IMG/VR virus record: IMGVR_UViG_3300044825_001878 | Location: 1-26,430 of that record | Length of the DNA: 26,430 bases | Direction: 5' to 3' (one strand) | Source: a virus | In this document: positions 1 to 7,467 of the stretch, piece after piece | Layout of the letters: every line of letters starts with the position of its first letter | Position numbering within the stretch: position 1 is the first letter of the stretch | Position numbers and translations under genes: made by a program | The notes under the pieces: generated by a model | What the model was told of the DNA's origin: nothing | Database searches by the model: none | Seen by the model: the letters and a program-made list of their open reading frames with translations, nothing else

Positions 1-142
1 AGCACCCGTACCTGATCCAACCCCTCCCCAGGGGAGCCCCGCCGTGCGCTCACAGATCGGCGGCGGGGTACGACACCTCATCAGAGGTGGCCTCGGGCAG
101 TGACGCCCCCGAGGAGCGCAGCAGTCAACGACAGGAGTAGCC
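1..142. other. Non-coding leader before the late block
   Basis: The first 15 bases read as four codons and a stop (TGA at 13-15) in frame 1. This could be the very end of an upstream capsid gene, but that is too little to assign. The rest holds no convincing gene. It contains a GC-rich hairpin (37-68) and ends in a ribosome binding site (GACAGGAG) for the gene at 143. Confidence 0.4.
37..68 (+). terminator. GC-rich hairpin, possible terminator or processing site
   Basis: Arms CCCCGCCG (37-44) and CGGCGGGG (61-68) are perfectly complementary with a 16-base loop. There is no T tract, so a classic intrinsic terminator is uncertain. The position, directly after the place where the capsid gene should end, suits partial termination or mRNA processing. 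Confidence 0.35.
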
Positions 143-562
143 ATGAGCTACATGGAAGGCCTCGGGCGCGTCTTCAACGTCGTCCCGATCGCTGCCGGGC
201 AGGGCATCAGCCTCAAGGGTGCGTCCGCCGTGACGTTCATCTGCACCGGCAACGACACGTTCACCCTGACCGTGGCCAGCTCGTTCGCGGGCTCGTACGC
301 CACGCCTGGCAACATCATCACCCGCAAGTACACCAACACCGCCACCAACGGCACGGCGGCCTGGGTCGCGGCCACGCAGGCGGCCAGCAACGCGGTGACC
401 ATCGCGTCCGGTTCGGTCGCGTTCACCGTGGGCCAGAGCCAGCTGACCGACCCGGCGGCCTACCTCAAGGTGTCGGTCGGTGCTTCCGGCCTGGTGTTCG
501 CCATCGTGCACGACCTGAAGGTCAAGCGCGCTCCGGCGAACCTGCCCGCACTGGGGGCCTGA
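143..562 (+). CDS. Putative capsid-associated (decoration-type) protein
   Basis: This 139-residue protein is rich in Thr, Ala, Val and Gly with alternating short beta-strand-like stretches (for example GNDTFTLTVASSF) and has no cysteine pairs or membrane segment. The start follows GACAGGAG at 5-6 bases. It is the first gene after the presumed capsid gene and lies 2 bases before a second protein of the same style, as expected for capsid decoration or capsid-stabilising proteins in actinophages. The family is not firmly recognised. The role rests on position and composition. An alternative is a second minor capsid component. Confidence 0.6.
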   Translation: MSYMEGLGRVFNVVPIAAGQGISLKGASAVTFICTGNDTFTLTVASSFAGSYATPGNIITRKYTNTATNGTAAWVAATQAASNAVTIASGSVAFTVGQSQLTDPAAYLKVSVGASGLVFAIVHDLKVKRAPANLPALGA

Positions 563-564
563 TC

Positions 565-1032
565 ATGACGACCCTGATCTCCGGGGCCTCGTACAAGGCC
601 TTCATCCTCGGCAAGTCCGTGGAGCGTGCGGCGGCTCTCCAGCCGCAGACCGCACAGGCGGCGATCTTCACCGTCTCCGGCGGCAAGGTCCTCGTCACCT
701 CCCTCATCGGCGAGGTTGTGGCTGCCACTCCGGCCACCACCAACACGCTGAAGGTCACTGGTAACCCGACCTCCGGTACCGACGTCGACTGGACGTCCGC
801 CACCTCCACCGCCTCGAAGGAGGCCGGTGCGGTGCTGTCGCTGGCGGCCACCGCTGGCGGCGCGCTGGTCGTGGCGAACGCTGGCGCGGGGAATGCCATC
901 GCCCCCACCGGGTATGTAGCTCAGGTCGGCACCATCGACCTGGTCACCTCCGGGTCAGCGGCGACCGGCACCATCAAGTGGACGCTGACCTACGTCCCGC
1001 TCGATGCGGGCGCGACGGTCGCAGCGGCCTGA
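565..1032 (+). CDS. Putative second capsid-associated (decoration-type) protein
   Basis: This 155-residue protein starts MTTLISGASYKAFILGKSVE. I chose ATG 565 because it lies 2 bases after the previous stop; the longer open frame upstream runs over the previous gene out of frame. The body is low-complexity beta-type sequence (Ala, Thr, Val, Ser, Gly) with no cysteine and no charged clusters, ending TYVPLDAGATVAAA. It is probably translated together with its neighbour. A role as a surface or decoration protein of the head is inferred from composition and location between capsid and connector genes. No catalytic motif is visible. Confidence 0.6.
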   Translation: MTTLISGASYKAFILGKSVERAAALQPQTAQAAIFTVSGGKVLVTSLIGEVVAATPATTNTLKVTGNPTSGTDVDWTSATSTASKEAGAVLSLAATAGGALVVANAGAGNAIAPTGYVAQVGTIDLVTSGSAATGTIKWTLTYVPLDAGATVAAA

Positions 1033-1086
1033 CCCGACGCGGGGCGGCCCCCATCGGCGGGGCCGCCCCTCAGCAGTGGAGGCTTC

Positions 1087-1371
1087 ATGAACACCGCCCG
1101 CGTAGCTGACTCGTACGGCGTGAACCCGCACGAGCACAAGCCGTCACAGGATCCGTGGGATGCGGAGACCGCCGACGAGAAGCAGGCCGAGACCGGGGTG
1201 GCCGAATGGGATGGGACCAGCTCCTCGACATCGCCGAGCAACAGCGAGAGTTCCGGCGAGAAGATCCTGAGCGACGACGAGAGGCCTGCCCCGAATGCGG
1301 AGAGCCCTTCCGCTCCGGCCCGCAAGGCGAACTCTTCTGCCCGTTCGACGGCTACCAACACCAAGAAGTGA
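1087..1371 (+). CDS. Small acidic/disordered protein, overlaps next gene out of frame
   Basis: This 94-residue reading frame has a good ribosome binding site (GTGGAGG, 5 bases before ATG). Residues 1-40 are polar and acidic (EHKPSQDPWDAETADEKQAE). The remainder is Ser, Pro, Thr and Lys rich and looks disordered. From 1206 onward it shares DNA with a zinc-ribbon protein in another frame, yet its own third codon positions there remain about 80 percent G or C by hand count. Either both are made, or an original shorter gene ended near 1206 and lost its stop. No family recognised. Confidence 0.55.
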   Translation: MNTARVADSYGVNPHEHKPSQDPWDAETADEKQAETGVAEWDGTSSSTSPSNSESSGEKILSDDERPAPNAESPSAPARKANSSARSTATNTKK

Positions 1372-1382
1372 GCGTGTTCTGA
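1206..1382 (+). CDS. Small zinc-ribbon protein of actinophage structural operons
   Basis: This 58-residue protein begins MGWDQLLDIAEQQREF and contains CPECGEP (residues about 29-35) and FCPFDGY. The paired Cys-x-x-Cys plus one later Cys suggests a rudimentary zinc ribbon. Small proteins of this shape (helix, then CPxCG and CPFDG) commonly sit between capsid and connector genes in actinophages, from general knowledge of such genomes. The stop overlaps the next start as TGATG, suggesting translational coupling. Its first 166 bases lie inside the 94-residue frame in another register. The function is unknown. Confidence 0.7.
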   Translation: MGWDQLLDIAEQQREFRREDPERRREACPECGEPFRSGPQGELFCPFDGYQHQEVSVF

Positions 1383-1657
1383 TGCAGGGCTTCGTCGATA
1401 ACCAGCCGCTGATCGTCAAGGTCGTCTGGACCGACGCGGAGGTACCGCTGCTGTCCGGCGAAGCCCTGCCCTACGGGCTGCTCGCGCACACGCAGCTGAA
1501 CGGAACGGGCATCACCCGCTGGCTGGTGCCGTGGTCGCAGATCGCCTACATCAAGCAGGACATCGCTCTCGACCAGACGCCGCCGGAACAGCCGGAGCAG
1601 CCTGAGGAGCCGGAAGGCCCGGAGGGCGTGGCCACCGGACGAGGCCGCCGCCGGTAG
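1382..1657 (+). CDS. Hypothetical structural-operon protein with proline/glutamate tail
   Basis: This 91-residue protein begins at an ATG overlapping the preceding stop (TGATG). The N-terminal 60 residues form a compact mixed segment (IVKVVWTDAEVPLLSGEALP and WLVPWSQIAYIKQD). The C-terminal 30 residues are a tail of repeated Pro-Glu units (PEQPEQPEEPEGPEG) ending in arginines, probably disordered. I do not recognise the family. The place in the head-connector segment suggests a minor head or assembly role, which is inference. Confidence 0.6.
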   Translation: MQGFVDNQPLIVKVVWTDAEVPLLSGEALPYGLLAHTQLNGTGITRWLVPWSQIAYIKQDIALDQTPPEQPEQPEEPEGPEGVATGRGRRR

Positions 1658-1723
1658 AGGGATTCGGTCCCAGCTCGGCGGGTCGGTACCCTCTGATCAA
1701 CAACTTCATACCCACCCGGGTAT
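1656..1723 (+). other. Two stem-loops before the connector gene
   Basis: AGAGGG (1656-1661) can pair with CCCTCT (1689-1694), and ATACCC/GGGTAT (1708-1713 and 1718-1723) form a 6-bp stem with a 4-base loop. They fill the only gap of note in the head-tail operon. They may be a processing or partial termination site or may set relative expression of head and connector genes. No T tract is present. Confidence 0.3.
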
Positions 1724-1748
1724 CCCGTAGAAAGCAGCCGTGGAGCCA

Positions 1749-2783
1749 ATGGGCATCTGGTACATCACCAGGGAAGCCGTGAAGGCTGCCTTGGACATCA
1801 AGGAGACCGCTCGTTCTGACGGGCAGGTCGACCGTGCGATCGAGGCTGCCTCTCGCACGGCTGAAGGCATTCTCCATCGGCGCTTCTACCCGCTCACGGC
1901 GACCAAGACGTTCGACTGGCCGCAGCCTGCCGGAAACCCGTCATACCGTCTCTGGCTGCACGACCAGGAGCTGGTGTCCCTGACGTCGGCGACTGCCGGT
2001 GGCGAGGCGCTGGACGTGGCGCAGCTGCTGCTGGAGCCCAACAACGATGGGCCGCCGTACAACCGGGTTGAGACCAACCGGGGAGGCTCGGCCACCTTCG
2101 GCTCTGGCGACACGAACCAGCGCGCGCTGTCCCTCACCGGGGTGTGGGGCTACCGCAACGACGAGGTCCATGAGGCCCACCTGAGCGACGACATCACCGG
2201 CTCGACGACCACTGTTCCGATCACCGCCTCAGCCACCATCGGAGTTGGCTCACTGCTGCGGGTCGGCAACGAGCGCATGGCTGTCACCGGTCGCTCCTGG
2301 GCCACCACCGGGCAGACCGGAACGCTGGCCGCTCAGAACAACGCCACGCTGCTGTCGGTCGTGTCGAGCATCGGGTTCGTCGCTGGCGAAGTTCTGCTCC
2401 TTGATGCTGAGAAGGTCCGCATCACCGACATCGCCGGGAACAACCTGATCGTTCAGAGGGCCGTAGATGGCTCAGTGCTCGCCGCCCACACCTCTGCCAC
2501 CATCTACGCCCAGCGATCGCTCACCGTGCAGCGTGGGGCGCTTGGAACTACTGCTGCGGCACATGGCTCCGGCGCGGCGGTCTGGACGTTCGTCTTCCCG
2601 GGCGATCTGGTCCGTCTCGTCATGGCCCTGGCTGAGGACACGATCTTCCAGGAGCGCACCGGATACGCCCGCACGTCGGGCTCCGGGGACTCCGAGAGCG
2701 AGGCCACCGGCAAGGCGCTGCGCCAGGCTAAGGCCGACGCGGTTGTCTCGCTGGGCCGCAGGGCGCGAACGAGGGCCGTCTGA
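1749..2783 (+). CDS. Head-tail connector protein (adaptor type) with internal beta insertion
   Basis: This 344-residue protein starts MGIWYITREAVKAALDI; the opening (residues 1-50, ending EGILHRRFYPLT) is the helical signature of gp6/gp15-like adaptors that sit under the portal. A GTG at 1740 is a possible alternative start. The C-terminus returns to a helical segment (LVRLVMALAEDTIFQ) after a central beta-rich stretch (about residues 130-275). That stretch has two VGxxLRVGNERM/VAGEVLLLDAEKV-like units, so the protein is much longer than a minimal adaptor of about 100 residues. It is translated directly into the next gene through TGATG. Confidence 0.75.
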   Translation: MGIWYITREAVKAALDIKETARSDGQVDRAIEAASRTAEGILHRRFYPLTATKTFDWPQPAGNPSYRLWLHDQELVSLTSATAGGEALDVAQLLLEPNNDGPPYNRVETNRGGSATFGSGDTNQRALSLTGVWGYRNDEVHEAHLSDDITGSTTTVPITASATIGVGSLLRVGNERMAVTGRSWATTGQTGTLAAQNNATLLSVVSSIGFVAGEVLLLDAEKVRITDIAGNNLIVQRAVDGSVLAAHTSATIYAQRSLTVQRGALGTTAAAHGSGAAVWTFVFPGDLVRLVMALAEDTIFQERTGYARTSGSGDSESEATGKALRQAKADAVVSLGRRARTRAV

Positions 2784-3157
2784 TGAGTGACTTCCGAGGG
2801 CCAATCTTCCGCCCCGACATCGATGCCGTGATCGACTCTCGCATCACCGAGCTGCGTGACGAGGTTGCTCAGCAGATGTACGAGCAGATCCAGGCCAACC
2901 TGGCTGCCTCTCTGCGCAACCCGACGGGCCGGTACCAGCGTGCTGTGCGCAACGTGGAGGAAGGCGGCAGCCGGGTCATCGACGACCAGAACATCGTCTA
3001 TGGCCCGTGGCTGGAAGGCACCGGCGAGCGCAACCGGACCACCCGGTTCAAGGGCTACGCCTCGTTCCGGCGCGCAGTGCAGGCCGTCGAGTCGCGCCTG
3101 GGGCCGGGCATCAGCCGTGCCGTGGGTGACATCGTCCGAATTGCTGGAGGTCGGTGA
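2783..3157 (+). CDS. Neck / tail-completion protein
   Basis: This 124-residue protein has a helical N-terminus (ITELRDEVAQQMYEQIQANL), then VYGPWLEGTGERNRTTRFKG and a C-terminal helix. This arrangement is seen in HK97 gp10-like and minor-capsid/neck proteins of siphophages, which close the head and prepare it for tail joining. The start overlaps the previous stop (TGATG), and its own stop overlaps the next start in the same way. Assignment to the head-tail joining step follows from gene order; the precise subclass is uncertain. Confidence 0.65.
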   Translation: MSDFRGPIFRPDIDAVIDSRITELRDEVAQQMYEQIQANLAASLRNPTGRYQRAVRNVEEGGSRVIDDQNIVYGPWLEGTGERNRTTRFKGYASFRRAVQAVESRLGPGISRAVGDIVRIAGGR

Positions 3158-3609
3158 TGGAGAACAGCGCGATCATCGACGCGGTCGTGAGCCACGCGCT
3201 CACCCTCGGCGTCTTCTCGTCAGTGAACAAGCACGAGCCGAAGTCGGCACCGGAGAACGGCTACGTCGCGGGCATGTGGGTGCAGAGCCTCGGCACGTCC
3301 AGCCGTCACTCCGGCCTGGCCGTGAGTGGCGTCCGGATCGTGTACCGCTTCAGGATCTACGGCCGGATGCTCCAGGAGCCGCAGGACGAGATCGACCCGG
3401 GCCTGGTGGAGGCTACCGACCTGTTCCTGAACTCGCTGCACGGGGACTTCCAGCTCGACGACCTGGTCACTGCGGTCGACCTTCTCGGGCAGTCGGGCTC
3501 GGCGATGGCCGGGCAGGCTGGCTACATCAAGCTCGGTGACGGGCTGTACCGGGTGATGGACATCGACATCCCCGTGATCATTGCGGACGCATGGGAGCAG
3601 GTGCCCTGA
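3157..3609 (+). CDS. Tail terminator / head-tail joining protein
   Basis: This 150-residue protein has start ATG 3157 preceded by GGAGG; a GTG three bases upstream would add one residue. It lies directly before the major tail gene, where siphophages encode the tail terminator that stops tube growth. Visible features are a helical start (IIDAVVSHALTLGVF), beta segments (GVRIVYRFRIYGRM) and a helical middle (VEATDLFLNSLH). No motif proves the role, so position is the main evidence. Confidence 0.6.
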   Translation: MENSAIIDAVVSHALTLGVFSSVNKHEPKSAPENGYVAGMWVQSLGTSSRHSGLAVSGVRIVYRFRIYGRMLQEPQDEIDPGLVEATDLFLNSLHGDFQLDDLVTAVDLLGQSGSAMAGQAGYIKLGDGLYRVMDIDIPVIIADAWEQVP

Positions 3610-4352
3610 TGGCCAAGACCTCAGGCCTCGGCGACAACTTCTACATCGCCGGATACGACGTCTCCGGGGACACCAACAGCCTGTCGCGGGTCGGCGGTGG
3701 CCCTGCGGTGATCCCGCAGACCAGCATCGTCCAGAGCGCTCAGGCTCGCGCTGGAGGGCTGCGCACCGGCGACCTTCAGTGGGTGTCGTTCTTCAACGAC
3801 GACACGCTGGCCGATTCGGCGCACACCGCCCTCAAGGGCATCAGCGTCGATGATCAGGTCTGCTCCTATCTGCGGGGTACGGCCATCGGTAACGCCATGG
3901 CCTCCTGCGTCGCCAAGCAGATCGGCTACGACCCGACACGTGGAGCGGACGGCTCACTGACCCTCGGCGTTGCGGCCACCTCCAATGGCTACGGCATCGA
4001 GTGGGGGCAGCAGCTCACCGCCGGGATCCGGACCGATACCACGGGCACCAACGGGGCCAGCCTCGATGGTGGCGCGGCTACGACCTTCGGGCTCCAGGCC
4101 TACCTGCACGTGTTCGCAGTGACCGGGACCTCGGTGACGATCACCCTGGAGGACTCGGCCAACAACAGCACCTGGGCGGCCATCTCCGGAGCCGCCTTCG
4201 CCGCAGCCACCGGCAAGGGTGCGCAGCGGATCAGCATCTCCAACGCCGCCACCGTCCGCCGATACGTACGCGCGGTGTCGAGCGGCACCTTCACTAACGC
4301 CCGGTTCGCCGTGAACCTGGTCCGCAACGAGACCGCAGGGGCGGTGTTCTGA
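3609..4352 (+). CDS. Major tail protein (tail tube)
   Basis: This 247-residue protein starts MAKTSGLGDNFYIAGYDVSG, a very typical opening of actinophage major tail proteins, followed by QIGYDPTRGADGSLTLGVAA and YGIEWGQQLTAGIRTDTTGTN, which also recur in that family. The C-terminal about 80 residues (VTITLEDSANNSTWAAI onward) form a separate beta domain. The protein polymerises into the tail tube, and its length is normal for the family. The start overlaps the previous stop (TGATG). A second, shorter tube-like protein follows at 4808. Confidence 0.8.
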   Translation: MAKTSGLGDNFYIAGYDVSGDTNSLSRVGGGPAVIPQTSIVQSAQARAGGLRTGDLQWVSFFNDDTLADSAHTALKGISVDDQVCSYLRGTAIGNAMASCVAKQIGYDPTRGADGSLTLGVAATSNGYGIEWGQQLTAGIRTDTTGTNGASLDGGAATTFGLQAYLHVFAVTGTSVTITLEDSANNSTWAAISGAAFAAATGKGAQRISISNAATVRRYVRAVSSGTFTNARFAVNLVRNETAGAVF

Positions 4353-4804
4353 TGCAGGGCATGATCCAGCAGCAGATCCCGGGCCAGCGCCCGATCCTGC
4401 GTTGCGCTCCTGCGCTGCGCGCCGACCAGATGACCACCTACGGCATTCAGATCCCGAAGCGTCGGGCCACCTGCAAGGAGGTGAACTGCCCGCACTACCT
4501 GAAGGGCTGGGCTACCACCGTGGTTGCCAGCAGCGCCGACGAGTCTCTGATCCGCAGCTCCAGTCGGCGCTGGTCGAACATGGAGCCGCTTCCGGGCGGG
4601 TTCCGGCGCTACACCTTTCCCGCTGGTCAGGCGTGCTTCGCTGCGTCACGCCATCGGGTCGCCGTCGACTCTCCGCTGTTTTACAAGCGGGGCGGTGACT
4701 GGCGGGCGATCGTCACACAGGCGGTCAAGATGCGTCCCTCGGACTGGGTGGACGATTTCGCAAACCACCAGCAGGCGCTGGCGGACAAGCAGCAGGAGGG
4801 CTGA
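4352..4804 (+). CDS. Hypothetical tail-region protein with Cys-Cys-His motif
   Basis: This 150-residue protein overlaps the major tail gene by TGATG. Residues 41-49 contain CKEVNCPHY and there is another cysteine near residue 92 (QACFAASRH), which could bind a metal. The protein is basic with many Trp and Phe residues. Genes of this kind occur between tail tube genes in actinophages, from general knowledge, with no assigned function. It could be a tail assembly factor. No membrane segment or enzyme motif is visible. Confidence 0.6.
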   Translation: MQGMIQQQIPGQRPILRCAPALRADQMTTYGIQIPKRRATCKEVNCPHYLKGWATTVVASSADESLIRSSSRRWSNMEPLPGGFRRYTFPAGQACFAASRHRVAVDSPLFYKRGGDWRAIVTQAVKMRPSDWVDDFANHQQALADKQQEG

Positions 4805-4807
4805 GTC

Positions 4808-5218
4808 ATGGCCAAGGAGACCGGGCTGGCCATTGCCGGGCTGACCGTGGACGATGCGGCAGGCGCGGGCAAGGACATCCGTAACGACGTCAACAACTTC
4901 CAGTTCGCCACGCCTCGTGCCGTTCAGGACGTGACCGGTGTCGACAAGTCGGCCTACGAGCGGCTGCTGCTGCTCGCCGACTTCTCGATCACCCTGAACG
5001 GTGCCGGGTTCAACGACGCCGCCGACCACGCGCACGCCGTCTTCAAGACGGTGCCGTCGACCTCGGTGGCCCGCACGGTGGCGCTGAACATCAGCGGCCA
5101 GACGCTGAGCAACGAGACGCTGTTCACCGACTACAGCCTCACCCGTGGTGCCGACGGTGGCATCACCTGGACCGCGCCGGGCGTCCTCGCTGACGGCACC
5201 GTCCCGACCTGGTCCTGA
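4808..5218 (+). CDS. Second tail-tube-like protein
   Basis: This 136-residue protein starts MAKETGLAIAGLTVDDAAGA and carries FATPRAVQDVTGVDKSAYERL and a beta-rich C-terminus ending VLADGTVPTWS. These features recur in small actinophage tail proteins annotated as tube or major tail proteins. It sits immediately before the tail assembly chaperone genes, the canonical tube position. With the 247-residue protein at 3609 the phage appears to encode two tube-type proteins. Either this is the tube and the larger one a decorated variant, or both build the tail. Confidence 0.7.
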   Translation: MAKETGLAIAGLTVDDAAGAGKDIRNDVNNFQFATPRAVQDVTGVDKSAYERLLLLADFSITLNGAGFNDAADHAHAVFKTVPSTSVARTVALNISGQTLSNETLFTDYSLTRGADGGITWTAPGVLADGTVPTWS

Positions 5219-5247
5219 TCAACCCCTACCACCACAAGGAGCTTCCG

Positions 5248-5616
5248 ATGGGGTTTCGTTTCAAGAGGACGATGCGGCTGGCCTTCGCTGGCGACTTGGA
5301 AGGCCTGGAGATTCAGGTCCGCCCGGTCTCCTTCGACGACCTGATGACCTTCCTGGCTTTGGAGCTGCGCGACCCCAAGTCGACGGAGATCCTGGCCAGC
5401 ACTATCACCGAGTGGAACTACGAGGACGAGCAGGGTTGGCCCGTCACGGCCGACTCAGAGGGCCTGCGCACTCTTCCTCCGCCTGTTCTGCGCGCCGTCA
5501 TCGCCGCCTGGACCGAGGCTCAGTCGGGAGTCTCCGCCCCTTTGGCGCTCGGCTCGACCAGTGGAGAGGAGCCCTCGATCGAGATGGCTTCACTGCCGAT
5601 GGAGAGCTTGCCGTAA
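5248..5616 (+). CDS. Tail assembly chaperone, short form (G-like)
   Basis: This 122-residue protein with start MGFRFKRTMRLAF lies 8 bases after AAGGAG. It sits between the tube gene and the tape measure, the invariable place of tail assembly chaperones, which bind the tape measure and deliver tube subunits. The sequence is acidic (ELRDPKSTEILA, WNYEDEQGW) as usual for this family. A -1 slip at 5538-5544 replaces its last 23 residues with a longer tail to give the GT-like form. Confidence 0.8.
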   Translation: MGFRFKRTMRLAFAGDLEGLEIQVRPVSFDDLMTFLALELRDPKSTEILASTITEWNYEDEQGWPVTADSEGLRTLPPPVLRAVIAAWTEAQSGVSAPLALGSTSGEEPSIEMASLPMESLP

Positions 5617-5756
5617 AGCCGCCGGAGCTGGTGGAGGCGGAGCTGCTGCTCTCGATCCTCCGCCGGTTCCCCGGCTACACACTGACCACGCTGCTCGCCG
5701 AAGACGCGCGGCTGCTGCAACTGCTGGCCATCGAGGCGAGGGGGAACGGTGGATAA
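5248..5756 (+). CDS. Tail assembly chaperone, frameshifted long form (GT-like)
   Basis: Ribosomes slipping back one base at CCCTTTG would join the first 99 residues of the short form to 70 residues read in the -1 frame from 5544 (starting GARLDQWRGALDRDG, later PPELVEAELLLSILRRFPGY, ending LAIEARGNGG). The product is about 169 residues. The -1 frame downstream of the short-form stop codes for a well-formed helical protein and ends at TAA 5754-5756, five bases into the tape-measure start. This matches the G/GT arrangement of lambda-like tails. The frameshift is inferred, not shown. Confidence 0.8.
5538..5544 (+). promoter_or_regulatory. Programmed -1 frameshift slippery site CCCTTTG
   Basis: In the zero frame the codons are GCC CCT TTG, so the heptamer fits the canonical X-XXY-YYZ pattern exactly (C CCT TTG). 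Six bases downstream GGCTC (5551-5555) can pair with GAGCC (5569-5573), a short stem that could stimulate slipping. The -1 frame entered here is open up to the tape-measure start. Confidence 0.82.
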
Positions 5757-7467
5757 CGAAGTCGTCGTCCGCGTCACCGGTGAGAACGACACCAAGGCAG
5801 CGTTCGATGGGGCGCGGGCCGATGCGAAGAAGCTGCACAACGACATCCACGAGGACGCCAAGAAGACCGGGCCGTCCGCTGGTTCGTCGCTGGGCAAGGG
5901 CATCGGCTCCGGCCTGCTCGGTGCCATCCCGGAGATCGCCGGGGTCATCGGCAAGGGCCTCGGTGCTGCCTCGGAGTCCATCTCCGGCCTTGCCGCCTCC
6001 CCCATCGGCAAGGCCATCGGGGCTGGTGCTGGTGCTGTGGCTGGCACCGTGCTCATGGCCACGCTCTCCTCGGTGGTGGCTGCCGGTGCTGGTCTGGGCG
6101 TTATTGGCGTCGGCGTCACGGCTGCGGTCAAGAAGTCGCCAGAGATTCAGCAGGCCGGTAAGCAGGCTGGTCAGCGCTTCATGGACGCACTCGGCCGGGA
6201 AGCGGCCGTCTACAACAAGCCGATCCTGGAGGCGCTGGGCACCCTGGACGCGGCCGGTCAGCGCATTGCTGGGAAGCTCGGCCAGGCATTCGGAGCTACG
6301 GCCAAGTCCATCGGCCCGCTCGTCGACTCCATCACGTCCGGCATCGAGGCGCTGATCGACTCCATCGCCGGGATCGCCAGCAACTCCGGCGGCGCGCTGG
6401 AAGGGCTGGGCGAGGCGTTCGAGATCGTCTCCGAGTCCGTTGGTCAGGCACTGGAGTACATCGTCGGCAACGGTGAGAGTGCCGGTGACTCGCTGGTGGT
6501 TCTCGCTGGTGTGATCGGCAAGCTGATCGAGTGGGCCGGTGCCGCCATCGGATCGTTCACCGTTCTTGCCGACACGCTCGGCTTCCTCGGGCCACTCGCT
6601 GACCTGTTCCGAGACACCGGTGACGGAGCGAAGAAGGCGGCAACCGACACGAAGGTGCTGACCGACTCGATGACCGAGGCGGCCACAGCTGCCACACACG
6701 AGCGTGACGCACTGGCTAAGCTGTCCGACGAGCTGAAGGCGCAAACCGACCCGGTGTTCGGGCTCCTTGAAGCGCAGGAGGCGCTGAAGGAGGCGCAGGA
6801 CAAGACCACGGAGGCGGCCCGCAAGTACGGCCGCAACAGCCCCGAGTTCAAGGGCGCGCTGCGTGACCAGGCGCGGGCTGCTCTGGAGCTGGAGTCCAAC
6901 GCGGGCAAGCTGGGCGACACCTTCAACGGCAAGATGACCCCGGCCATGCGGGCGACACTGCGGGCTGCCGGTATCACCGAGAAGGGCATCGCCGACCTGG
7001 AGAAGCAGTTCCGGGACGCCAAGCGTGCCGGTGACCGGTTCGCCGGGACCTACACCGCGAACATCGTCACCAGATACTCGACTGTGGGCAAGAGGAATGG
7101 TGACTTCGGACGGGGTGGCAGCTACACCGGTGTCGGTGGTCTCGCATCCGGTGGCATCAAGGGCGCGGCCAACGGCTCCACCAGCTCGGGCCTGACATGG
7201 GTCGGTGAGCGGGGCGCTGAGCTGATCGACCTGCCTCCGGGGACGCAGGTTCACTCCTCGGGCGATTCGGACCGCATGATGAGGCAGGGCGGCGGGCTGG
7301 GTGGCTCGGCGCGTGGTGGAGACGGCGGTGAGCTGAAGGTGACTCTGGTGTTCGATCCGTCGCAGGCTCCGGAGGCGATTCAGGGGCTGATGAAGGGGAT
7401 CCGTGCTGAGATCCGTGATGGTGGCGGTTCGGTGCAGACGGTGCTCGGTGTGGCGGGGGTGTCCTGA
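5749..7467 (+). CDS. Tape measure protein (short)
   Basis: This 572-residue protein has a GTG start that overlaps the end of the chaperone frame. A charged helical N-terminus is followed by a long Gly/Ala/Ile hydrophobic stretch (residues about 45-130), then amphipathic helices and a coiled-coil-like segment (QEALKEAQDKTTEAARKYG). The C-terminal block SGLTWVGERGAELIDLPPGT is a hallmark of actinobacterial tape measure proteins. It sets tail length and passes through the tube. At roughly 0.15 nm per residue, 572 residues predicts a tail near 85 nm, short for a siphovirus. No muramidase or peptidase domain is visible. Confidence 0.88.
   Translation: MDNEVVVRVTGENDTKAAFDGARADAKKLHNDIHEDAKKTGPSAGSSLGKGIGSGLLGAIPEIAGVIGKGLGAASESISGLAASPIGKAIGAGAGAVAGTVLMATLSSVVAAGAGLGVIGVGVTAAVKKSPEIQQAGKQAGQRFMDALGREAAVYNKPILEALGTLDAAGQRIAGKLGQAFGATAKSIGPLVDSITSGIEALIDSIAGIASNSGGALEGLGEAFEIVSESVGQALEYIVGNGESAGDSLVVLAGVIGKLIEWAGAAIGSFTVLADTLGFLGPLADLFRDTGDGAKKAATDTKVLTDSMTEAATAATHERDALAKLSDELKAQTDPVFGLLEAQEALKEAQDKTTEAARKYGRNSPEFKGALRDQARAALELESNAGKLGDTFNGKMTPAMRATLRAAGITEKGIADLEKQFRDAKRAGDRFAGTYTANIVTRYSTVGKRNGDFGRGGSYTGVGGLASGGIKGAANGSTSSGLTWVGERGAELIDLPPGTQVHSSGDSDRMMRQGGGLGGSARGGDGGELKVTLVFDPSQAPEAIQGLMKGIRAEIRDGGGSVQTVLGVAGVS

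Noticed and set aside
100-1032. Single 310-residue gene at the window start
   Set aside because: The first half is read out of frame over the 139-residue gene at 143 and has Arg/His/Gln shadow composition. Only the part from ATG 565 is credible.
5590-7254. 554-residue leftward open frame opposite the tape measure gene
   Set aside because: It is a shadow of a GC-rich gene on the other strand, rich in Arg, Gly, Asp and His without any domain. The plus-strand frame has tape-measure motifs and coupled starts.
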